Assembly: GCA_001913845.2 (NCBI GenBank)
Contig: MKGP02000095.1
Location: 1-64,000, forward strand
Direction: 5' to 3'
Origin: Limnothrix sp. CACIAM 69d
Lineage (GTDB): Bacteria > Cyanobacteriota > Cyanobacteriia > CACIAM-69d
Length of the DNA stretch: 64,000 nt
Shown: in pieces, positions 58,701-64,000 of the stretch
Layout: every line of letters begins with the position of its first letter
Position numbering within the stretch: the first letter of the stretch is position 1
Translations under genes and position numbers: made by a program
Notes under the pieces: generated by a model
Databases searched by the model: none
What the model saw: the letters and a program-made list of their open reading frames with translations, nothing else
What the model was told of the DNA's origin: nothing

Positions 58701-58843
58701 CCCAGCCAGCGCACCGCCAGCCCGATCGCCAGCACAAAACCCAACCCCCCCAGGGCCCACCGCCAAGGTTGCTGCTTGGCTCGATCGGGGGCCGCCATGG
58801 GGGGCGTTGAATTGATAGCCAAGGGCGATCGCGTCCGGGTCAT
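55793..58843 (-). CDS. UPF0182 family large membrane protein
   Basis: This 1016-residue protein has an N-terminal membrane part of about seven helices (1-430) and a large soluble C-terminal part (about 440-1000), the layout of the UPF0182 family common in cyanobacteria and actinobacteria. Family blocks are TLHPTILSMRELDTTALS, TWLNRHLVYTHGYG, YWVRDIGSGTDDAGGG, RVYFGELTNTYILAPTAAQELDYP, and VIQGNLVAIPIGRSILYVEPLYL. The function is unknown; the position of helices suggests an inner-membrane protein with its domain outside the cytoplasm. It is convergent with a Uma2 gene 11 bases away. Confidence 0.93.
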   Translation of the reverse strand: MTRTRSPLAINSTPPMAAPDRAKQQPWRWALGGLGFVLAIGLAVRWLGDGLWFDQLGYGSLWWMRLAVQAALFGVGAIGSLAVLWGNLWLAEQLNRRESVALGPDPDRPWWVMPRAIEPRGERLVGGRLDLLPLLAVSGLLALGLALLVVHYGQIGWAAGREALPTAVPRLQPLLLWELLEPLRSGQWWWLALPGCLWALGAIAPGWGLRALGAIAALNFAWIGSQHWATILLATHPSRFQQVDPVFGLDVGWFVFGLPLVELLEFWAIGLLLWSALLVGLYYLLSQKSLARGRFPGFTVGEWRHGCGLLGLVLLAAGISAGVACFDLLNSTRGAAYGAGFADIRVQLPANIGLGLVSLGSGVWLLGYALTGLQPRRWLDGRVAQPTGDRRPDLPPRLVAIGLLCYAIGGISLGFLLPEVVQGAIVEPNELERERPYIERNIAFTRSAFGLDRVQAESFDPQATLSAADLQTYGPTLDSVRLWDTNPLLDTNRQLQQIRSYYRFANADLDRYRLPDRPNPASATTDRSTLHPTILSMRELDTTALSAPAQTWLNRHLVYTHGYGFTLSPANQVGTGGLPLYWVRDIGSGTDDAGGGILRAANGQVSQGIPLDRPRVYFGELTNTYILAPTAAQELDYPRGNDNAYNHYDGQGGLLIGDHWWKRWLLAAYLRDWQLLLTDNLTPDTRLLWRRNVGERIRTIAPFLQFDHDPYAVAVNLQSTADPDGFDRRSHLFWIVDGYTTSRRYPYSEPSRAGFNYIRNSVKTVIDAYNGTVRFYVADGDDPLIRSWQAVFPELFRPIDQCPPAIRSHFRYPIDLFAVQSEKLLTYHMSDPQEFYNREDLWQIPNEIYGNQPQPIQPYFALMQLPGTRQPEFVQLLPFSPAKRSNLIGWLAARSDGDRYGRLLLYQFPKDRLVFGIEQLEARINQDPDIARQISLWNRQGSKVIQGNLVAIPIGRSILYVEPLYLAADAGGLPTLIRLVLAYGDRIVMQPTLNAAITAMFGQRSPAPQAAPPSTS

Positions 58844-58935
58844 GGAAAGTCTCCAGCCTCATTGAACGTTGTCTAGCGGAATGCTGGGAAAAAAGCAACT
58901 GCGCCGCGTCGTCGCTCCCTGGGCAACAGCCATCA

Positions 58936-59451
58936 TCAGACCGACGATTGAGGCGACTTAAAGGCCTGACGAACTTTGGGCCGAAACAGGTAGAACAAAA
59001 TCAAAAGGGCGATCGCCAATTGAAACCCTAACTGCGACAGGGTTGAAGCCGGAATTGAAGCGGATCCTAGGGCGATCGAACTCACTAGCGACTGTCCCAA
59101 ACTCAAAACCTGCAAAATCTGCCAAATTAACGTCAAAATCCAAGCCCATTGCTTCAACTTCCAGAGGCCATATCCCAGCAATCCCCCCACAAGCGAGAGC
59201 AACACCCCAATTCCCCCAAACACCAAAATCAATGTCGGAACCATTCCCAGCATCATTGCCTGGGACTGGGGATCTGAATTGGAACCAGTGGTTTGGAATT
59301 GCAGTTTCAGGCTCTCGATCGTGCCATCCACTAAAAATTGTCGCCATTGGGGAATCACCAACACCGACAAACTGAGCAATAACCCAAAACCACTATAGAA
59401 AAACTGCAAACCCGCCAAAATGGTGACACCTAAGGGACGCTTGATCATCAT
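58936..59451 (-). CDS. Hypothetical four-helix membrane protein
   Basis: About 171 residues with four hydrophobic segments (about 8-32, 68-95, 100-125 and 140-160) starting RPLGVTILAGLQFFYSGFGLLLSL. The pattern is seen in small cyanobacterial membrane proteins of DUF2127-like type, but I am not certain of the family. Two adjacent ATGs at 59451 and 59448 can start it; the longer open frame upstream would overlap the promoter of the divergent gene. It lies 93 bases upstream of the UPF0182 gene start and could be co-transcribed with it. Confidence 0.7.
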   Translation of the reverse strand: MMIKRPLGVTILAGLQFFYSGFGLLLSLSVLVIPQWRQFLVDGTIESLKLQFQTTGSNSDPQSQAMMLGMVPTLILVFGGIGVLLSLVGGLLGYGLWKLKQWAWILTLIWQILQVLSLGQSLVSSIALGSASIPASTLSQLGFQLAIALLILFYLFRPKVRQAFKSPQSSV

Positions 59452-59573
59452 CTTTTGGATTGGTTGCCAGATTACGCCTCGGTTATAGCAACAGGGTTCC
59501 GAAACGTTCCGGGTCAAATCGTGCTATTTCTGCAAGGAATTTCTCGGGAATTTCTGTGGAGTTGCCCCGGCCC

Positions 59574-60914
59574 ATGAAAACGAAAGTTTCGCCCCTGAAC
59601 CCGATTTGGCTGTTTCTAATTGCCTTTGCCACGGTGGTGGCGGCCTACAGCGGCAAGATGAAACCCCTGACGGAGGCTTCCTTCAAAGGGGCGGGCAGTG
59701 CGGTGGAACTGGCGATCGGGCTGGTGGGTTCCATGGCCCTCTGGTTGGGGATTATGCGGGTGGCGGAGGAAGCGGGGTTGATGCAGGCGATCGCCCGGGC
59801 AATTCGGCCCGTGATGGTGCGGCTGTTTCCCACCGTGCCGCCGGAGCATCCCGCCATGTCCGCGATGATCATGAACTTGGCGGCCAATGCGCTGGGCTTG
59901 GGCAACGCCGCCACGCCCTTGGGCCTGAAGGCCATGAAGGAACTCGATCGCCTGAATCCCAACCCCGGCACGGCCACCAACGCCATGTGCTTGTTTTTGG
60001 CGATTAACACGGCTTCGGTGACGTTGATTCCGCTGGAGGTGATCGCCGTGCGGGCCAGCGCGGGCACAACCCAACCGGCCTCGATCGTCCTCACCACCTT
60101 GGTTGCCACGGCGATCGGGACAACGGCTGCCGTGCTGGCTGCCAAGTTTGCGGCCCGTCGATCGCCCGATCCAGCCCCAGCGATCGCACCCATCGAGCCG
60201 ATCGCGGATGTGCCTGAAAATTCCGAGGCGATCGAACCGGCCGTGGACACCGCCCCGCCGCCGGTCTTGCATCCCCCCAGCCGCGTCGGGCAATTGGTCT
60301 TTGGTGGGTTGGTGCTGGCTTTTCTCGGGGCGATCGTCCAAAAGGTGATGCGACACGGTTTTGGCTTTGTCTTCAGCTTGGAAGGCTTCACCACCATTTC
60401 CAACTGGGTGCTGCCGATGTTCATCAGCGGCTTCTTGATCTATGGCTACTTTCGCGGCGTGCGGGTCTATGAAGCCCTGACCGAGGGCGCAAAGGAAGGC
60501 TTTGAAATCGCCGTGCGCGTGATTCCGTTTATGGTGGCGATTTTTGTGGCGATCGGGATGTTTCGAGCCAGCGGCGCATTGGAACTGCTGACCAACCTGC
60601 TCACGCCCGTCACCGCTTTGATTGGGATGCCCGCCGAAGCGCTGCCCATGGCCCTGATTCGGCCGCTGTCCGGGGGCGGTGCGTTTGGGTTCATGTCGGA
60701 AATTGTGAAAGCCAACCCCAACAGCTTCCTGGCGGATTTGGTTTGCACGATGCAGGGCGCATCGGACACGACGTTCTATACGCTGGCGGTCTATTTCGGC
60801 AGTGTGGCGATTATTCGGACGCGCTATGCCTTGCCGGTGGGGCTGTTTGCCGATGCGGTCAGTGCGATCGCCTCGGTGTTGGTTTGTCGGTTGTTGCTGC
60901 CGGGCGCGGCCTAG
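59574..60914 (+). CDS. SpmA/SpmB fusion nucleoside-recognition (Gate) domain protein
   Basis: This 446-residue membrane protein joins homologues of spore maturation proteins A and B. The first Gate domain (about 40-150) holds VPPEHPAMSAMIMNLAANALGLGNAATPLGLKAMKELDRLNP; the second (about 300-420) holds PLSGGGAFGFMSEIVKANPNSFLADLVCTMQGASDTTFYTLAVYFG. A proline-rich linker (about 195-235) lies between them. It is not a sporulation protein here, since cyanobacteria do not form endospores; the substrate transported is unknown. The ATG at 59574 (MKTKVSPLNPIWLFL) is chosen over a GTG 38 codons upstream. Confidence 0.9.
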   Translation: MKTKVSPLNPIWLFLIAFATVVAAYSGKMKPLTEASFKGAGSAVELAIGLVGSMALWLGIMRVAEEAGLMQAIARAIRPVMVRLFPTVPPEHPAMSAMIMNLAANALGLGNAATPLGLKAMKELDRLNPNPGTATNAMCLFLAINTASVTLIPLEVIAVRASAGTTQPASIVLTTLVATAIGTTAAVLAAKFAARRSPDPAPAIAPIEPIADVPENSEAIEPAVDTAPPPVLHPPSRVGQLVFGGLVLAFLGAIVQKVMRHGFGFVFSLEGFTTISNWVLPMFISGFLIYGYFRGVRVYEALTEGAKEGFEIAVRVIPFMVAIFVAIGMFRASGALELLTNLLTPVTALIGMPAEALPMALIRPLSGGGAFGFMSEIVKANPNSFLADLVCTMQGASDTTFYTLAVYFGSVAIIRTRYALPVGLFADAVSAIASVLVCRLLLPGAA

Positions 60915-60939
60915 GTGATCGCCCCGAAACCTGGCCAGG

Positions 60940-60959
60940 CAAGGGACTTAAGCCCCTTG
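60940..60959. repeat. Palindrome related to the one inside element B
   Basis: CAAGGGACTTAAGCCCCTTG differs by one base from the perfect palindrome at 51401-51420. It lies between the SpmA/SpmB fusion and the DUF427 gene and is followed by a second TTAAGCCCCTT. Confidence 0.8.
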
Positions 60960-61055
60960 TCTACTGATAGTTAAGCCCCTTAACGGATCGCCCCTGGATC
61001 GCTATCTTTAAAAACAGACCACACAACCACCTTTCAAGGACGAGTTAGCAACCCC

Positions 61056-61340
61056 ATGGCCAAAGCAATTTGGAACGGAACCGTGATTGCCGAGAGCGAT
61101 CACACCGAAGTTGTGGAAGGAAACCACTATTTCCCGGCCGATTCGATTAAGGCGGAATATTTCCAACCCAGCAACACCCACACCACCTGTGGCTGGAAAG
61201 GCGTGGCCAGCTACTACACGATCGCCGTGGATGGCCAAACCAACCCCGATGCGGCCTGGTACTATCCCGAACCCAAGGATGCGGCTAAGAAAATTGCCGG
61301 TTATGTGGCCTTCTGGCGCGGCGTGAAGGTGGAAGCGTAA
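61056..61340 (+). CDS. DUF427 domain protein
   Basis: This 94-residue protein is a single DUF427 domain: AIWNGTVIAESDHTEVVEGNHYFPADSI, followed by THTTCGWKGVASYYTIAVDG, AAWYYPEPKDAAKKIAGYVAFWRGVKVE. The family is a small beta-barrel of unknown function found widely in bacteria and fungi; the THTTCGWKG motif is diagnostic. The ATG has a CAAGGACGAG ribosome binding region. Confidence 0.92.
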   Translation: MAKAIWNGTVIAESDHTEVVEGNHYFPADSIKAEYFQPSNTHTTCGWKGVASYYTIAVDGQTNPDAAWYYPEPKDAAKKIAGYVAFWRGVKVEA

Positions 61341-61371
61341 TGGTCTGGGGGCGATATGGTCTGGGGGCGAT
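61340..61371. repeat. Two tandem copies of a 16-base unit after DUF427
   Basis: ATGGTCTGGGGGCGAT occurs at 61340-61355 and 61356-61371. The second copy runs into the double-HIP1 palindrome. Confidence 0.9.
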
Positions 61372-61386
61372 CGCGCGATCGCCCCC
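61363..61386. repeat. Perfect 24-base palindrome made of two fused HIP1 octamers
   Basis: Two GCGATCGC octamers stand directly end to end, flanked by GGGG and CCCC, giving a perfect palindrome centred between 61374 and 61375. It lies between DUF427 and pyrR. It could act as a transcription barrier but has no T-run. Confidence 0.85.
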
Positions 61387-61444
61387 ACCGCGAAACGGTT
61401 GATCGCGTGCATAATCCACAAGTAAATCAACGCCTGCGCCGGAT

Positions 61445-61999
61445 ATGTCCCCCGAAATTGCCGCCACGATCGAAATTTTGTCCGCCGACGAGTTGCGCCG
61501 CACCGTCAACCGGCTTGCGTCCGAAGTGGTTGAACGATCGGGCGACCTCTCTAAAGTCGTGCTCGTGGGCATCTACACCCGGGGCGTACCCCTGGCCAAA
61601 CTGTTGGCCCGCCAAATCGAAATACTCGAAGGCGTAACCGTCCCCGTTGGCGCACTGGACATTACGTTCTATCGCGATGACCTCGACAAAATCGGCCCCC
61701 GCACCCCCGAACGCAGCGATATTCCCGTCGATCTCACAGGCAAAATCACCGTTTTGGTGGATGACGTAATCTTCACCGGCCGCACGATTCGCGGAGCCTT
61801 AAACGCCACTTTGGACTATGGCCGGCCCGAGTCCATTCGGTTGTTGTCCTTGGTCGATCGGGGCCATCGCCAACTGCCCATTCACCCGGACTACACCGGC
61901 AAAGTGCTGCCCACCGCCAAGGACGAAAAGGTGAAAGTTTATCTCCAAGAATTCGACGGCCGCGATGCGGTCGAACTCAGCCGCGCCCCCGTCAATTAG
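61445..61999 (+). CDS. pyrR: Bifunctional pyrimidine operon regulator / uracil phosphoribosyltransferase
   Basis: PyrR is an RNA-binding attenuation protein in Gram-positives and a uracil phosphoribosyltransferase. The 184 residues show the phosphoribosyltransferase fold: [32 protein letters not shown], and the PRPP motif [17 protein letters not shown]. The C-terminus [19 protein letters not shown] is typical. Whether it regulates pyr genes in cyanobacteria or acts only as an enzyme is unclear; no pyr genes are adjacent. Confidence 0.93.
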   Translation: MSPEIAATIEILSADELRRTVNRLASEVVERSGDLSKVVLVGIYTRGVPLAKLLARQIEILEGVTVPVGALDITFYRDDLDKIGPRTPERSDIPVDLTGKITVLVDDVIFTGRTIRGALNATLDYGRPESIRLLSLVDRGHRQLPIHPDYTGKVLPTAKDEKVKVYLQEFDGRDAVELSRAPVN

Positions 62000-62057
62000 T
62001 TTCTAAATTTATCTCCGACTCCCTCAGAATATTTGGTTAACATAGTGGATAGATTCA

Positions 62058-62495
62058 ATGCCACAACGTGATCAAATTCACGACATTATTCGGCGAGCAC
62101 TTCTCAAAGATGGCTGGCAAATTACTGACGATCCGTTTGTCATTGCCTATGGTGAGCGTTTTCTATTCATCGACCTTGGTGCAACAGAAAAAGGGTTATT
62201 GAGCGCGATCGTTGGGGCTAGTCGATCCAGTGAACGAATTGCAATTGAAATCAAAACCTTCCGTAGCGCTTCCTTGATCACTGAACTTCAGCAAGCCATT
62301 GGCCAATATCAGCTTTATTTTTTATTGCTTCAAGAAGTTGATCCTGATCGAACTTTGTATTTGGCAATTTCAGAAGATGTGTATCACAACTTTTTCAGAG
62401 AACCAATTGGACAATTAGTGATCAAGAACTTGCCTTTGAATTTGATTATTGTCAATTTGGAAAAAGAGGAAATCATCCAATGGATCAAGTCTTAG
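62058..62495 (+). CDS. xisH: XisH family protein
   Basis: XisH is an accessory factor first described for fdxN-element excision in Anabaena, and has a PD-(D/E)XK-like nuclease core. Of 145 residues, blocks are QIHDIIRRALLKDGWQITDDPFVIAYGERFLFIDLGATEKGLLSAI, then IAIEIKTFRSASLITELQQAIGQYQLYFLLL. The E-I-K triad in IEIKTF is the expected core. The fdxN element is absent here, so its role is likely different. It overlaps xisI by 16 bases, which implies translational coupling; the DNA is AT-rich compared with its neighbours. Confidence 0.92.
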   Translation: MPQRDQIHDIIRRALLKDGWQITDDPFVIAYGERFLFIDLGATEKGLLSAIVGASRSSERIAIEIKTFRSASLITELQQAIGQYQLYFLLLQEVDPDRTLYLAISEDVYHNFFREPIGQLVIKNLPLNLIIVNLEKEEIIQWIKS

Positions 62496-62845
62496 CATTC
62501 AGTGAAATTATCAAGCAAGTCATTGAACACTATGCTCAGTTCCAGCCTTCTCATGGCAAAATTCGATTAGAAACAATTTTTGATGATCGCCAGGGTCGTT
62601 ATGCACTAATGCAAACAGGATGGGATCGCGATCGCCGCATTCGTGGAAATCTAATCTATGTTGTCCTAGAGCAAGAAATGATTAGGATTGAATATGATGG
62701 AATGGAACAGGGAATTTTCTACGATTTAGTCAAAAAGGGAATTTCACCTGAAAGGATTGTCCTGGCATATTTACCAGATTGCCCCACTGGTGCTCGTCTT
62801 GATTTTGATAGAAATAGCTCATCGAAACAGTCTGTAATAGCTTAG
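62480..62845 (+). CDS. xisI: XisI family protein
   Basis: XisI partners XisH in cyanobacterial XisHI modules. The 121 residues show YAQFQPSHGKIRLETIFDDRQGRYALMQTGWDRDRRIRGNLIYVVL, then KGISPERIVLAYLPD. The ATG lies 16 bases inside xisH. The pair is often multi-copy; toxin-antitoxin-like or addiction roles have been proposed but not established. A weak inverted repeat (AGGTTTT / AAAACCT, 62844-62864) follows the stop. Confidence 0.9.
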   Translation: MDQVLAFSEIIKQVIEHYAQFQPSHGKIRLETIFDDRQGRYALMQTGWDRDRRIRGNLIYVVLEQEMIRIEYDGMEQGIFYDLVKKGISPERIVLAYLPDCPTGARLDFDRNSSSKQSVIA

Positions 62846-62933
62846 GTTTTATCAGAAAAAACCTTGATTGGCTTCAAGCAAATTAAGACCAGTACATTAG
62901 GCTATCATGCTTGTCAATCTTTGATTATCAAAT

Positions 62934-63555
62934 GTGGTTGCTACAGGAGTTCAAACCAATCTATTTGACTTGTTAGCGGTCAATCACCAGCAAGCCATCA
63001 CAACAACCTTCAAATTTGTTGATCTGTTTGCAGGGATTGGTGGGTTTCGGATTCCATTAGAAAATCTGGGTGGTTGCTGTGTTGCCTATGCGGAAATTGA
63101 TCGCGACGCGATCGCCACCTATGAACAAAATTTTTTGAATCATAGTTCTGATCAGGAACCCAATTTGGGTGATGTTTCTGCGGTTGATCAGCTACTCCAC
63201 AATCTCGATTTGGTGGTGGGCGGTGTTCCCTGCCAGGCCTGGTCGATCGCGGGTAAAACCTTGGGATTTGAGGATCCGCGCGGTCGCCTGTGGTTTGATG
63301 TTTGTCGGCATTTTGTGGCGACGGTAGCCCTCAGTAATTGTGAACCCAGCACCTGTAAGCAACAATTTTTGGCAAAGTATTGATTACCCCAGCCAGTTTC
63401 GATCGCTCACGGCCCAGGACTACGCGAAGCTCCAGGGATTTCCAGAAAACTTCATTCTGCATCCCAATAGCAGCATCGCCAAAAAGCAATTGGGAAATGC
63501 TGTTTCCATGCCGGTGGTTGCAGTGATCATTCGATCAATTCTGCATTGTCTTTAA
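62934..63555 (+). pseudogene. Broken DNA (cytosine-5-)-methyltransferase
   Basis: The first part (GTG at 62934, to about 63320) encodes the N-terminal half of a C5-methyltransferase: motif I VDLFAGIGGFRIPLENLGG, and the catalytic motif IV GGVPCQAWSIAGK with its cysteine. The second part, in another frame from about 63325 to 63555, encodes motif IX/X: RSLTAQDYAKLQGFPENF and AKKQLGNAVSMPVVAVI. The middle third, including the target recognition domain, is missing and the two parts are out of frame. The joined fragments give about 200 residues against about 300-400 for intact enzymes. It follows XisH/XisI. Confidence 0.85.
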
Positions 63556-64000
63556 TCTGGGATAAATTCTAGGGACTGCTTAGCGGTATAAGGTATCATT
63601 TTTAACTTTTTGAGAGAATTGAAAATAAAATAAAGATGTGACTCTTGGTAAAGAAACCCACATGCTATGCTCGTTTTGCGTCAAGTTTAGAGGAAAAGCG
63701 ATAGCTATCATAGCTTAGTCACAGATCGCCGTCAGAGTATCTAAAAGCATTTCTAGCTGGATTAAGACGGTAAACCGTGGCGGCTGGCGTGGATCTCGCA
63801 TAACTTTCCGGTGAGGTCAATTGATCAAAGGCTCATCGTGGTGGTCTGGGATCGCCTGGGTTTTTGGTTGGGGTACTTTAGCTGTTAGGAGATGCCGTTT
63901 GCGGCTGTGATCCCGATCGCTCCCCTGGGCTGAGAACAAATTGATAGAGCCAGTGGGGAGATGGTCTGACGCAGGATCGGCCAGACCTAAGCTAGTATTC
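63556..64000. other. Right-edge stretch without a recognised gene
   Basis: These 445 bases after the methyltransferase fragment have no open frame or RNA that I can support. Confidence 0.4.

Noticed and set aside
59616-60424. Two long minus-strand frames opposite the SpmA/SpmB fusion
   Set aside because: Biased, repetitive translations caused by GC-rich codons of the real gene; no start signals or family match.

Overview
The window is chromosomal DNA of a cyanobacterium. The evidence is the very dense HIP1 octamer (GCGATCGC and partial CGATCG sites in nearly every gene) together with cyanobacterial or plastid-lineage families: CGLD27, DUF1823, UPF0182, a GUN4 domain, XisH/XisI, an AMIN-domain TonB receptor and PEP-CTERM. 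GC content is moderate and genes are closely packed on both strands. A filamentous Limnothrix- or Pseudanabaena-like organism would fit, but the genus cannot be fixed from sequence alone.

Layout. 1-5.5 kb: a lone trypsin-co-occurring domain protein and a DUF29 protein, then a leftward cluster rsfS - CGLD27 - asparaginase, then rightward housekeeping genes (LOG/DprA-like protein, MAPEG protein, YajQ). 5.7-10.6 kb: a siderophore-iron uptake set made of an AraC regulator, a TonB-dependent receptor with an AMIN domain, and a PepSY membrane protein. 10.6-11.3 kb: a CAP-domain protein on the other strand. 11.6-21.2 kb: a one-directional type I restriction-modification island (hsdM, Uma2, RhuM, hsdS, Abi_C, a DUF2442/HsdS-tail chimera, a small PD-(D/E)XK-like protein, hsdR). 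21.2-27.3 kb: mfd and, divergent from it, a NACHT ATPase fused to GUN4. 27.4-30.5 kb: a REP-type transposase, a Uma2 protein and a CNNM/CorC transporter.

30.5-33 kb holds the strongest non-coding signal: a candidate chromosomal replication origin. It has eleven perfect DnaA boxes (TTTTCCACA) that change orientation at a perfect hairpin, a twelfth near-perfect box, a GC clamp, and a DnaA-trio-like tract running into AT-rich DNA. dnaN follows.

33-45 kb: a ChaN-like protein, a TPR membrane protein, a large hybrid histidine kinase, a PRC-barrel protein, DUF1823, a PEP-CTERM protein with a good downstream terminator, and a Uma2 protein. 45-52 kb: trmFO, Uma2, and metY - beta-carbonic anhydrase - metX, with several small repeated elements between them. 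51.6-61.3 kb: a coiled-coil membrane protein, Hsp20, MsrA, Uma2, UPF0182, a SpmA/SpmB fusion and DUF427. 61.4-64 kb: pyrR, the XisH/XisI pair, and a cytosine methyltransferase that lost its middle.

Working together: the iron genes form a sense-import-reduce set; metX and metY make homocysteine by direct sulfhydrylation. The type I island, the NACHT-GUN4 protein, Abi_C, XisH/I and the broken methyltransferase show repeated gain and decay of defence genes on a housekeeping backbone. No tRNA, rRNA, CRISPR array, prophage or complete IS with clear ends was found.
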